From Paraburkholderia kururiensis (GTDB lineage: Bacteria; Pseudomonadota; Gammaproteobacteria; Burkholderiales; Burkholderiaceae): a stretch of DNA of 64,000 nt. Shown piece by piece: positions 15,320 through 23,866 of this stretch. Within the stretch, counting starts at the first letter, position 1, and each line of letters begins with the position of its first letter. Made by a program: the position numbers and the translations under genes. The notes under the pieces are model-generated. The model saw only the letters and a list, made by a program, of their open reading frames with translations. It was not told where the DNA came from and did no database searches. The stretch is from contig NZ_CP139965.1 in assembly GCF_034424375.1 (NCBI RefSeq), forward strand, positions 1,364,001 through 1,428,000, given 5' to 3'.

Positions 15320-16918
15320 ATGCTCGACACTAATCTCAAGAATCAACTCAAGAGCTATCTCGAAAAAATCACGCAGCCCATCGAGATCGCCGCATTTCTC
15401 GACAATGGCGAGAAGTCGGCGGAATTGCAGGGGCTGCTGCAGGAAATCGCTTCGCTGTCGGGTCGCATCACGCTTGCCGAGCATCGTGACGCGGCAGCCC
15501 AGGGCGAGCGCGCGCCTTCGTTCACGCTGCGCCGCGCGGGGACGGACATCGCCGTGCGTTTCGCAGGCATTCCGATGGGCCACGAGTTCACCTCGCTCGT
15601 GCTGGCGCTGCTGCAGGTGGGCGGACATCCGGTGAAGCTCGAACCGGAAGTGATCGAACAGATTCGTAACCTCGACGGCGATTTCGCCTTCGAGACCTAT
15701 GTGTCGCTGTCGTGCCAGAACTGCCCGGAGGTGGTGCAGGCGCTCAACGTGATGTCGGTGATCAATCCGCGCATCCGCCACGTGACGATCGACGGCGCAC
15801 TGTTCCAGGACGAAGTGGAAGCGCGCCAGATCATGGCCGTGCCCACGATGTACCTGAACGGCGAGGTCTTCGGCCAGGGCCGTTGCAGCGTGGAAGAGAT
15901 TCTCGCGAAGCTCGATACCGGCGCGACTGCTCGCGCGGCGGAGAAGCTCAACGCGAAGGACACCTTCGACATGCTCGTGGTGGGCGGCGGCCCGGCGGGC
16001 GCCGCGGCCGCGATCTACGCGGCGCGCAAGGGCATTCGCACGGGCGTGGTGGCCGAACGCTTCGGCGGCCAGGTGCTCGATACGCTCGCCATCGAAAACT
16101 TCATTTCCGTGCAGGAAACCGAAGGGCCGAAGTTCGCGGCGGCGCTCGAGCAGCACGTGCGCGCCTATGACGTCGACATCATGAATCTGCAGCGCGCCGA
16201 GGCACTTGTGCCGGGCGAGCAGATCGAGATTCGCCTCGCAAGCGGCGCGGTGCTGCGCGCGAAGAGCGTGGTGATTGCGACCGGCGCGCGCTGGCGCGAA
16301 ATCGACGTGCCCGGCGAGCGCGAATACCGCAACCGCGGCGTGGCGTACTGCCCGCACTGCGACGGTCCGCTGTTCAAGGGCAAGCGCGTGGCCGTGATCG
16401 GTGGCGGCAACTCGGGCGTGGAAGCGGCGATCGACCTCGCCGGTATCGTGAGCCACGTCACGCTGCTCGAATTCGGCGCCGAACTGCGTGCCGACGCCGT
16501 GCTTCAGCGCAAGCTGTTCAGCCTCAAGAACGTGACGGTCATCAAGCAGGCGCAGACCACGGAAGTGGCCGGCGACGGCAGCAAGGTCACGGGCCTGCAC
16601 TATCTGGAGCGCACCACGGGCGAGAAGCGTCACCTCGAACTGGAAGGCGTGTTCGTGCAGATCGGCCTCGTGCCGAACACGGAGTGGCTGAAGGGCACGG
16701 TCGCGCTGTCGAAGCACGGCGAAATCGAAGTGGACGCGAAGGGCCAGACCTCGGTGCCCGGCGTGTTCGCGGCCGGCGACGTCACGACGGTGCCGTTCAA
16801 GCAGATCGTGATCGCGGTGGGCGAAGGCGCGAAGGCTTCGCTGGGCGCGTTCGAGCATCTGATCCGCTCGTCGGTGGAGCGCGAGCAGGACGCGCAGCAA
16901 CTGGCCGAAGTGGAATAA
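15320..16918 (+). CDS. ahpF: Alkyl hydroperoxide reductase subunit F
   Basis: A 532-residue flavoprotein. The N-terminal tandem thioredoxin-like domain carries CQNC (residues about 132-135). The FAD-binding segment is VVGGGPAGAAAAIYAARKG (about 219-237), the redox-active CPHC is near residue 347, and the NAD-binding GGGNSGVEAAIDLAGI is near residue 361. AphF passes electrons from NADH through FAD and disulfides to AhpC. Slightly longer than the E. coli protein (521) but otherwise standard. Start ATG 15320. It shares a transcript with ahpC. Confidence 0.96.
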   Translation: MLDTNLKNQLKSYLEKITQPIEIAAFLDNGEKSAELQGLLQEIASLSGRITLAEHRDAAAQGERAPSFTLRRAGTDIAVRFAGIPMGHEFTSLVLALLQVGGHPVKLEPEVIEQIRNLDGDFAFETYVSLSCQNCPEVVQALNVMSVINPRIRHVTIDGALFQDEVEARQIMAVPTMYLNGEVFGQGRCSVEEILAKLDTGATARAAEKLNAKDTFDMLVVGGGPAGAAAAIYAARKGIRTGVVAERFGGQVLDTLAIENFISVQETEGPKFAAALEQHVRAYDVDIMNLQRAEALVPGEQIEIRLASGAVLRAKSVVIATGARWREIDVPGEREYRNRGVAYCPHCDGPLFKGKRVAVIGGGNSGVEAAIDLAGIVSHVTLLEFGAELRADAVLQRKLFSLKNVTVIKQAQTTEVAGDGSKVTGLHYLERTTGEKRHLELEGVFVQIGLVPNTEWLKGTVALSKHGEIEVDAKGQTSVPGVFAAGDVTTVPFKQIVIAVGEGAKASLGAFEHLIRSSVEREQDAQQLAEVE

Positions 16919-16952
16919 GCCTGGCTCACTGCCAGCCGGTCGAGCAAAAAGC

Positions 16953-16983
16953 AACGGCCCGCCATTCATGGCGGGCCGTTTTT
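16953..16983 (+). terminator. Rho-independent terminator after ahpF
   Basis: A 13-bp perfect stem (AACGGCCCGCCAT with its complement), a very short loop and a T-run (TTTTT). It sits 34 bp after the ahpF stop. The upstream A-run (AAAAA) makes it partly bidirectional. Confidence 0.88.
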
Positions 16984-17049
16984 CATTGAGCGTGGCGCGA
17001 TGCGATTGCGTTGAAGGCGGCGCAATCACCTGCGCGCGTTTAGCCGCAC

Positions 17050-18570
17050 TTAACCGCGCAACCCGATCTGCTTTTTCCAGCTATCGACGATGCGCTTCGC
17101 GAGCGCATCGTAATTCCCGCCGAAGTGATGGTCGCCCGGTGTGCGCACGAGTTCGATGCCCTTGCCCGCGAGCGACGGACACAGCGAATCGGGCTCGCGC
17201 TCGCCGTACACGCATTGCACGATGGCGGGCGGCATCTTCGCGAGTTCGGGGCTCACCGGCAGCGCCTTGTCGCTGGCGGGCATGCCGAGCCAGCCGGTCA
17301 CGCGAATCTGGAAATCGGCGTCGGGCGCAAAGCCCAGCAGCGACACGAACGACACCTTTGCCCGCAACGCCGCCGGCAGCCGGTTGTACGCGAACGGCAT
17401 GACGTCGGCGCCGAACGAGTAGCCGACGAGCGCGATCTGACGCGTGTGCCAGCGCGCACTGTAGGTTTTCAGCACGCGGGCCAGGTCGTGGCTGGTTTGC
17501 TCGGGCGTCTTTTCGCGCCAGAAATAGCGCAGCGAATCCCATCCCACCACCGAAACGCCTTGCTGCTGCATGGCTTCGGCAATGGTCTTGTCGAGATCGC
17601 GCCAGCCGCCGTCGCCGGAGATCACGACGGCGAGCATGTCCGACGGATGCGCCGCGGGCAGTTCGACGAGCGGCAGGTCGGAGACGTCCTCTTCGCTCTG
17701 GATCTCCGCGCGCAGATGCGGCTCGGTCAGCGCGACGAGGCGCGCGGCTTTCGTCATGCCGGGGGCGAAGGTTTCCTGCGTGGTCTGTTGTGCGCCGGCC
17801 GCTGCCGTGGGCGTTGCCGAGCCTGCTGCGCGCGTCACGCCTTTGGCGAGAAATCCCGGCAAGCCGGGGCCGCGGCTCAGTGCGGGATCGGCGGGGCAAG
17901 GGGCGAAGCGTGCGTCGAGCGTCTTGTCCGCATCGACCGATACCGCGCCTGCAATCGTATTGGCCGGCGCCTGCGCGAGCGTGCGTTCCGCGAGCAGGCC
18001 GCCTTCGCCTGTGCCCGCCACGATGGGCGAGTAATAGCGGTTCGATTCCACCTGGCGTTCGAGCTGGTGCCCGATCGCTTCGGCATCGCCATAAAGCTTG
18101 TGGCAGTTTTCGCGCGTGGCCGTGGCGAGCTTCGCGGCGTAGCGCGCCGTATCCACGCCCACCACGAGCGCGCCGTGACGGGCGAGGGCGTCGGCGGCCT
18201 GCTGGTCGGACGGCGCCCAGCCGTTCGCCTCGGAGAACAGCACGACGAAGCCGCGCATGTCGCCCGCGGGCTTCGTGACGGTGACGTCGCCGTAACGGCC
18301 GCCCGCCACGTGCTCCGGCGTCCCGGCGTGTGCGCCAGGCGCGAAGGCGATGGCCGAAGCGGACATCAGCAGCGCGGCCGACGCGGCGCGCACGAGGCGC
18401 GTCGCTTCAGCCACATTGCGGCCTGCCGAAGCCGAAGCCGAAGCCGAAGCCGAAGCCGAAGCCGAAGCCGAAGCCGAAGCCGAAGCCGAAGCCGAAGCCG
18501 AAGCCGAAGCCGAAGCCGAAGCCCGCTCGCGCCGCGCGTGTGCCACTCGAATCGATCCAATAGCCTTCAC
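17050..18570 (-). CDS. acvB: AcvB/VirJ-family periplasmic lysyl-phosphatidylglycerol hydrolase-like protein
   Basis: A 506-residue secreted protein. The start is GTG 18570, overlapping the mprF stop (GTGA), so translation is coupled. Residues 18-50 are an (Ala-Ser)n run encoded by 16 GCCGAA hexamers, followed by a hydrophobic signal-type segment (VRAASAALLMSASAIAFAPGA, ending AHA near residue 82). The mature part is an α/β-hydrolase-like VirJ domain with VISGDGGWRDLDKTIAEAM and a nucleophile motif GYSFGADVMPF (about residue 392). In Agrobacterium, AcvB degrades lysyl-PG, the lipid made by the MprF homologue encoded upstream, and related genes are called atvA in rhizobia. The same pairing here supports the function. 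Confidence 0.83.
   Translation of the reverse strand: MKAIGSIRVAHARRERASASASASASASASASASASASASASASASASAGRNVAEATRLVRAASAALLMSASAIAFAPGAHAGTPEHVAGGRYGDVTVTKPAGDMRGFVVLFSEANGWAPSDQQAADALARHGALVVGVDTARYAAKLATATRENCHKLYGDAEAIGHQLERQVESNRYYSPIVAGTGEGGLLAERTLAQAPANTIAGAVSVDADKTLDARFAPCPADPALSRGPGLPGFLAKGVTRAAGSATPTAAAGAQQTTQETFAPGMTKAARLVALTEPHLRAEIQSEEDVSDLPLVELPAAHPSDMLAVVISGDGGWRDLDKTIAEAMQQQGVSVVGWDSLRYFWREKTPEQTSHDLARVLKTYSARWHTRQIALVGYSFGADVMPFAYNRLPAALRAKVSFVSLLGFAPDADFQIRVTGWLGMPASDKALPVSPELAKMPPAIVQCVYGEREPDSLCPSLAGKGIELVRTPGDHHFGGNYDALAKRIVDSWKKQIGLRG
18425..18520. repeat. 16-copy GCCGAA hexanucleotide repeat in acvB
   Basis: Sixteen perfect consecutive copies (96 bp), read as Ala-Ser repeats on the minus strand. 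Perfect copies suggest ongoing slippage; changes of whole units keep the frame and alter only the length of the Ala-Ser stretch that precedes the signal segment. Confidence 0.95.
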
Positions 18571-21194
18571 GACCGCGACCCTCCCGCCAGAAGCGAAAGG
18601 TCGGCCAGCGTGAGCAGCACGCTCACCGATCCGGAAGCCGCCAGATAGCGCGGTTCCCAGTGCGGCTGAAACTTGTTCTTGAAGCCGCGCAGGCCGCGGA
18701 AGTTGTAGAACCAGCCGCCGAAGCGCCAGGCGAGCGCCGCGGCGCGGTGCCAGGGCGAAGCGAGCGGTGTCGGCTGCATGCCGGAGAGCGGCGCGACACC
18801 GAGGCTCAGCGAGCGGAAGCCCGCGCCCTTCAGATGCAGCGCGAGCTGCGTGAACAGATATTCCATGGCATAGGGCGAAGCGTCGGGCAGATGGCGCATC
18901 ACGCCGACCGTTGCTTCGGTGTGGAGGTCAGTGGTCATGAAGGTGACGAAGGCGAGCGGCTTGCCCTGCTGGCGCACCAGCATCACGGACTGCGCCGCAA
19001 GGTAGCCCGCCGTAAAGGCAGCCACCGAAAAGCTCTTTTCACGCGCGACCCGGCTTTCCAGCCACGCGTCGGAGATTTCGCGCAGGATGGGCAGGCAGTC
19101 GGGCACACGGTCGGGCTCGATCAGCTCGATGGAAAAGCCGTCGCGCTCGCCGCGTTTCAACGCATAGCGCAGATGCGCACGGTGCGAGCCCTTGAGCTCG
19201 AACTCGGGCAGCGCGATGTGCGCTTCCTCGCCGAGCTTCATGAGCGTGAGGCCGGCGTCCAGGTAGAGCGGCAGCGCATCCGCACGCACCTGGTAGAACG
19301 CAGCCCGGCCGCCGTGTGCGTGGGCCAGCGCGACGAACTGCCGGATCAGACCGGGCCATTCGCAGCGCGGGCCCACGGGGTCGTGCAGCGCGGCCCACGT
19401 GCGACCGCGCTTGGCGTACATGAGGAAGGCCTCGCGCGACTCGGAGAACAGGAAGCTCTTGTCGCCCATCATCGCGAGCACGGCGTCGCTGCGCTCCTGG
19501 GCGCGCACGATGCGCGCGGCTTCGAGCAGATCGGCTGCCTCGGGCTTTTCGAAGCGGCCCGGCGCGGGACGCAACAGTTGCCAGCACGCGAGCGCCGAGG
19601 CGAGCAGACCCGCCGCCAGCGTGGCGCGCAAGGCGCGCGGCGCGCGTTCGTCGAAGGCGAACTGCCACCAGAGGTGCTGCGAGTATTGAACGTCGCGGAA
19701 GGCGAAGAAGAGCACCCACACCGCGAGCGCGATCACCATGCCCACCGACACCAGCCAGCCCGGCGTGAAGCGCTCGGCGAACAGCGACGAATGGCGGTTG
19801 AAGCGCTTGCGCGTGGCGAGCAGCAACGCAATCAGCACGCACAGCACGCCCGCTTCGACGAAGGCGAGACCCTTGGCGAGCGAGAGCGCGAGGTTCAGCG
19901 ACGCGATGATGAGCGCGAACCACCACGCCGCGTCGAGCCGGCGCAGCAGGCCGCGGGCGACGAAGAGCAGGAGCACGCCGAACAGGCTCGCGAGCATCTG
20001 CGAGCTTTCCATGACCCACAGCGGCAGCACGGTTTGCAGGATAGCGATGCGCTTCATGAACGCGGGCGTGGCGCCCGAAATCACGAGCATGCCGCCCACC
20101 ACGAAGGTGCAGATGGCGAGAAAGAGCGGCGCGAGCTGCGAGACGCTTTGCGCGCCGCGCTGCGCGAAGCCCGACGCGAGCGGTGCCTTGAGGGCGCGTC
20201 CTTCGAACACGGCGAGCACGCCGGCGGAGAGCGCAAGCGGCACGCCGAAGTAGATCGCGCGATACGCGAGCAGCGCGGCGAGCATCTGCGGAGTCGGCAC
20301 GGTGCCGCCCAGCGCGTAGACCATCGCGGCCTCGAACACGCCCACGCCACCCGGCGTGTGCCCGATCATGCCGAGCAGCATCGCGGCCGCGTAGACGGTG
20401 ACGAACTGGACAAAGCCCACCTGCGCTGCGACCGACGTGCCCTTGTGCGGCAGCAGCGCCCACAGCGCGAGGCCGGCCGCGATCACGTCGACCACGGCGA
20501 GTGCCAGTTGCGCCACGAGGTCGCGCCGCGCCGGGACGTTGAACGAGAGCGCGTCGCGGCCGAAGAGCCGCAGCTTTTTCGGCGCCGCGCCGCACGCGGC
20601 GATCAGCGCGCCGCTGGCGGCCAGCAGCATCGCGCCCATGAGCCGCAGCACGTCGGGCGCCAGCCCCATCATGCCGGCCAGCGTGCCGGCCGAGGCGACC
20701 ATGCCGGCCGCCGTCATCATCGCGAGGGCCAGGGCGAGCGTGATGCTCGTGAACACGGTCATGCGGCCCACCTGCACGGGCGTGACGCCCGCCACGCCGT
20801 ATACGCGGCAGCGTACGGCGCCGCCCGTCAGCGCGCCGAAGCCCGTGGCGTTGCCGAGCGCCGATCCCACGGTGGCGCCGACCCACAGCGGCAGACGCGG
20901 CACCCTGGCGTCGACGTAGCGCAGCCCGACGGCATCGCGGCCCACCAGCGCGACGAAGCTCGCGGCCGTGGCGCCGAGCGCGCCGATCCATTCGCGCGCG
21001 CTCAGGTGACAGAGCTGCGAGACGACGGAGCGGTAATTGACGGTTTGCGAGAGGTGTTGAAAGACCAGCAGCAGGAGCGCGCAGACGCTTGCCGCAAGGA
21101 CGGGCACCGCGAAGCGCTGCAGGTGCCGCGAACCACAGACGCGCCGCGCAAGAGCACGGACACGGGCGAAGCAGGATGAATCAGTGTCTGACAT
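18567..21194 (-). CDS. mprF: Bifunctional lysylphosphatidylglycerol flippase/synthetase MprF (LpiA)
   Basis: An 875-residue inner-membrane protein. The N-terminal two-thirds have many hydrophobic helices (about 14; flippase part). The C-terminal third (from about residue 560) is the cytoplasmic LPG synthase domain of the DUF2156/GNAT type, with MMGDKSFLFSESREAFLMYAKRG and later EYLFTQLALHLKGAGF. It transfers lysine from Lys-tRNA to phosphatidylglycerol and flips the lipid outward, lowering the negative surface charge. It is co-transcribed with acvB (GTGA overlap). Start ATG 21194 chosen because the first membrane helix follows at about residue 22; the in-frame extension upstream lacks features. 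Confidence 0.93.
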   Translation of the reverse strand: MSDTDSSCFARVRALARRVCGSRHLQRFAVPVLAASVCALLLLVFQHLSQTVNYRSVVSQLCHLSAREWIGALGATAASFVALVGRDAVGLRYVDARVPRLPLWVGATVGSALGNATGFGALTGGAVRCRVYGVAGVTPVQVGRMTVFTSITLALALAMMTAAGMVASAGTLAGMMGLAPDVLRLMGAMLLAASGALIAACGAAPKKLRLFGRDALSFNVPARRDLVAQLALAVVDVIAAGLALWALLPHKGTSVAAQVGFVQFVTVYAAAMLLGMIGHTPGGVGVFEAAMVYALGGTVPTPQMLAALLAYRAIYFGVPLALSAGVLAVFEGRALKAPLASGFAQRGAQSVSQLAPLFLAICTFVVGGMLVISGATPAFMKRIAILQTVLPLWVMESSQMLASLFGVLLLFVARGLLRRLDAAWWFALIIASLNLALSLAKGLAFVEAGVLCVLIALLLATRKRFNRHSSLFAERFTPGWLVSVGMVIALAVWVLFFAFRDVQYSQHLWWQFAFDERAPRALRATLAAGLLASALACWQLLRPAPGRFEKPEAADLLEAARIVRAQERSDAVLAMMGDKSFLFSESREAFLMYAKRGRTWAALHDPVGPRCEWPGLIRQFVALAHAHGGRAAFYQVRADALPLYLDAGLTLMKLGEEAHIALPEFELKGSHRAHLRYALKRGERDGFSIELIEPDRVPDCLPILREISDAWLESRVAREKSFSVAAFTAGYLAAQSVMLVRQQGKPLAFVTFMTTDLHTEATVGVMRHLPDASPYAMEYLFTQLALHLKGAGFRSLSLGVAPLSGMQPTPLASPWHRAAALAWRFGGWFYNFRGLRGFKNKFQPHWEPRYLAASGSVSVLLTLADLSLLAGGSRS

Positions 21195-21543
21195 GTATCG
21201 GCAAGGATATGGACTGGCATCGTGCCGCTGTGGCCCCGAATCTCGAGGCGCTGCCCCCGGCGGCGGCACGGTCGATCCTTTACAGCTTGTGTACGCCTGT
21301 CGGGCGGGCGGAGATCCGCCAGCCTTGTTGCGCTTGAACGCGCGCCTGCGTATGCGCCCACCGGCGTGTTCGGCCCGTTAGCGCGCGTAAAGATTTCGTA
21401 AAAGACAGCAAACGGCTATAACGGCCGAACGGTTGACGGCCTTTAGGGAAATGTCTGGATTTGTTGTGTCGATGAAAGATTTTGTCCGGTCCTGGCTTAC
21501 GGTGTTCAGACAAATGATCCGCGTCGACGCGAGCGCAGACCGA
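21195..21543. other. Intergenic region upstream of mprF
   Basis: A 349-bp gap between the mprF start and the convergent-side end of the EamA gene. No gene is evident. It should contain the mprF promoter; I can see no convincing hexamer pair or operator. Confidence 0.4.
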
Positions 21544-22419
21544 CTAGGCCACGGCACCGCGGCGCGCGGTCAACCGCACTGCCGCGACACTCGCGGCCAT
21601 CACCGCCAGCATCCCGAGCCACTGCGCCGCCGACAGCCGCTCATGCAGCACCACGAAGCCGAGCGCCGCGCCGATTGCCGGTTCGAGGCTCATCAGCACG
21701 CTGAAGGCGCCCATGTCCATGCGGCGCAGGGCCATCATTTCGAGCGAGTACGGCAGGAGCGGCACGAGCAGCGCAAGCCCCGCGGCGGCCGGCCACAGGG
21801 CGGCAGGCAAGCCGGCCGGGTCGACCGCTCGCGCCACCGGCAAGGTGAGGGCGGCGGCCACCGCGAGCGAAAGCGCGAGCCCTTCCTGCTGTGAAAAGAG
21901 CTGACCGACGCGGCGTGTGAGCACGATGTACGCGCCCCAGCCCAGCGCCGCGCCGCCCGCCAGCAGCATGCCGGCCGGGTCGAGCGCGCCGTGGGCGCTG
22001 CCTGCGCTCATGGCAAGCACGCCGGCGCCGGCCAGCGCGGGCAACGCGAAGCGCGGCCAGCCGCGCAACGCGGCGGCCGCGACCGCGAGCGGCCCCAGAA
22101 AGCCGATGGTCGCCGTGGCGCCAAGCGGAATGCGCAGCACCGCCTCGAAGTAGCAGAGCGTCATGCCGGCCATCGCGGCCCCCAGCGCGAGCGCGGCCCG
22201 CCACTGCGCCCCCGTCAGCCGGAAGAGACGCGGCCGCGCGAGCAGGAGCAGCACGAGCGCGGCGCACACCAGCCGCAACGCGGTGACGGCCGCGGAGCCG
22301 TGCGCGGTCATCAACGGCTCGGAGAGCGCCGAGCCCAATTGCACGCTGATCATGGACCCGGTCGCGAGGGCGGGACCGGCGAGGCGCGGCGAGGCGGATT
22401 CGGTGGCGTGGGGTGTCAC
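21544..22419 (-). CDS. EamA-family (RhtA-like) drug/metabolite transporter
   Basis: A 291-residue protein with about ten membrane helices in two repeats; the second repeat ends VLMSLEPAIGAALGFVVLHERLS, the EamA signature region near residue 250. The family includes threonine/homoserine exporter RhtA, and this one is close to it in length and layout. The start is GTG 22419, preceded by AAGGAG with 8-nt spacing; the upstream ATG in frame would add a hydrophilic leader. It is divergent from a LysR gene whose start is 93 bp away, the probable regulator. Confidence 0.85.
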   Translation of the reverse strand: MTPHATESASPRLAGPALATGSMISVQLGSALSEPLMTAHGSAAVTALRLVCAALVLLLLARPRLFRLTGAQWRAALALGAAMAGMTLCYFEAVLRIPLGATATIGFLGPLAVAAAALRGWPRFALPALAGAGVLAMSAGSAHGALDPAGMLLAGGAALGWGAYIVLTRRVGQLFSQQEGLALSLAVAAALTLPVARAVDPAGLPAALWPAAAGLALLVPLLPYSLEMMALRRMDMGAFSVLMSLEPAIGAALGFVVLHERLSAAQWLGMLAVMAASVAAVRLTARRGAVA

Positions 22420-22511
22420 GGGCGAGTCTCCTTCGATATTGCCGTCACGGTACCCGTGCCCGCGGTTCAAAGGAACGTGGCAGAATCTATCGCCTCCCAT
22501 AACGATCTCTT

Positions 22512-23363
22512 ATGGCAATGGATCTCGATATCGGATCGCTGCGCGTCTTTCTCGCCTGCGTGCGCCTCGGCAGCATCAGCCGGGCGGCACACGCGTTCGG
22601 GCGCACGCAGCCGGCGCTCAGCCAGCAATTGCGGCGGCTCGAAGAACTGGTCGGCGATGCGCTGTTTCAGCGCGCGGCGAAAGGCGTGTCGCTGACCGAC
22701 GCCGGGATGGCGCTGCTGCCCTACGCCGAGCGCATCGTCGCGCTTTCCGGCGAGGCGCTGGCCGGCGTGCCACGCGCGACCTTGTCGGGGCGGTGCAGCG
22801 TGGGCCTCCTGGAAGATCTCACCGGTACCGCGTTGCCCGCCGCGTTCGCGGACTTCAGCTGCCTGCATCCTTCGACGACGCTCGAACTGCTGGTGCTGGG
22901 CGGCGCCGAGACGATGGGCGCGCTGGAGTCGGGCCGCATCCAGCTTGCGCTTTGCGACGCCGCGTTTCTCGAGCGGCCGCTGCGCTGGGGCACGCACGTG
23001 CCGCTCTGGTGGGCGGCGGCGGAGGGCTTCGATGCATTCGCCGACCCATTGCCGCTCGTGCTCTTTTCGGAGCCGTGCCGCTGGCGCAACGTCATCTTTT
23101 CCGCGCTGGCGCAGGCGGGGCGCCCGTGGAAAGTGGCCTTCGAAAGCGGCAGTCTCTCCGCGGTTCAGGCGGCGGTGCGCGCGGGCGTCGGCGTGGCCAC
23201 GCTGTTGCCCACGGCGACGGGACCGGGCATTGCCCGCGTGCCCGACCCGGTGGGATTGCCCGCGCTGCCCGACATCGAGATCGGACTCGCGCGACGGGCC
23301 GGCAACGAAGAGGACGGCCTCGTGAACGCGGTGGAGGCGTTGCTGAAGCAGTTGGTGGCGTGA
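22512..23363 (+). CDS. LysR family transcriptional regulator
   Basis: A 283-residue LysR protein. The DNA-binding helix is IGSLRVFLACVRLGSISRAA plus RTQPALSQQLRRLEELVG (residues 7-46), followed by a somewhat short effector domain with a WAAAEGFDAFADPLPLVLF region. It is divergent from the EamA exporter and probably controls it. An ATG at 22518 is an equally possible start. Confidence 0.85.
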   Translation: MAMDLDIGSLRVFLACVRLGSISRAAHAFGRTQPALSQQLRRLEELVGDALFQRAAKGVSLTDAGMALLPYAERIVALSGEALAGVPRATLSGRCSVGLLEDLTGTALPAAFADFSCLHPSTTLELLVLGGAETMGALESGRIQLALCDAAFLERPLRWGTHVPLWWAAAEGFDAFADPLPLVLFSEPCRWRNVIFSALAQAGRPWKVAFESGSLSAVQAAVRAGVGVATLLPTATGPGIARVPDPVGLPALPDIEIGLARRAGNEEDGLVNAVEALLKQLVA

Positions 23364-23391
23364 AGGGAGCGGCGGGGCGCTGCCGGATAAG

Positions 23392-23413
23392 AAAAACGCG
23401 GCCGGAGCCGCGT
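23392..23413 (-). terminator. Putative minus-strand terminator
   Basis: ACGCGGC-CGGA-GCCGCGT hairpin followed on the minus strand by TTTTTC. It lies directly after the stop of the small minus-strand ORF at 23421 and also after the plus-strand LysR gene. Confidence 0.45.
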
Positions 23414-23420
23414 AAGCGCA

Positions 23421-23678
23421 TCATGCGGTCGGATAGACCGAATCAGCGTGGAGATCGGGGAGGTCGCTTGCGAAAAGGCGACGCATCGAGCCGCCGAATA
23501 TAACGAAATTCGTTACCAATGTTGATTCCCGAAATGGCAATTCAGTATTGAATTCGGCGCAGAAATGAAGATCAGCGCAGCGAGCAGTCAATCGTGATGC
23601 CCATTTAACCGCCATTTGGCGGCGGATAACGCACAAAGCCGCAGGCGCCGTGGATCGGTTCAGCGCAGGCATCACCAT
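23421..23678 (-). CDS. Small hypothetical protein in the gap upstream of the porin
   Basis: An 85-residue reading frame that I do not recognise. The ATG at 23678 has a good ribosome site (GGAG, 8-nt spacing); a longer version from 23741 lacks one. It has five Cys/Trp/His residues of note (VIRRQMAVKWASRLTARCAD) and no signal peptide or membrane segment. Its reading frame ends just before a minus-strand terminator, which is the main reason to list it. The region is AT-richer than its surroundings, so codon use gives little support. It may equally be a spurious frame in the porin leader region. Confidence 0.3.
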   Translation of the reverse strand: MVMPALNRSTAPAALCVIRRQMAVKWASRLTARCADLHFCAEFNTELPFRESTLVTNFVIFGGSMRRLFASDLPDLHADSVYPTA

Positions 23679-23866
23679 TATTTCTTCTCCGTCGAATAAC
23701 CATTGCGGGAAATAAATGGAATTCCATTCGGCACGCGTCACCGTTTTGATACAGCGCGTTTAGCGGACGAATCGATTCGAATTAAGGCGGGTTAGTCTCC
23801 TCGGGCAATTGCGGCATAGGTCGTATTTCCGCGTGCATTGCCTCGTTTATAGACAGGAGAACATCA
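23679..23866 (+). promoter_or_regulatory. AT-rich porin leader region
   Basis: The 188 bp before the porin start are clearly richer in A+T than flanking genes and contain no other gene. Long, AT-rich leaders upstream of major porin genes commonly hold the strong promoter and a regulated 5' UTR. An AGGAG ribosome site lies 9 nt before the ATG at 23867. Confidence 0.4.

Noticed and set aside
18425..18520. GCCGAA hexamer array considered as a CRISPR or transcription-factor array.
   Set aside because: Units are contiguous with no spacers, in frame, and lie inside acvB, so it is a coding microsatellite.
18660..21179. 839-codon plus-strand frame opposite mprF.
   Set aside because: Arg/Glu/His-rich without domains; mirrors the mprF codon pattern.
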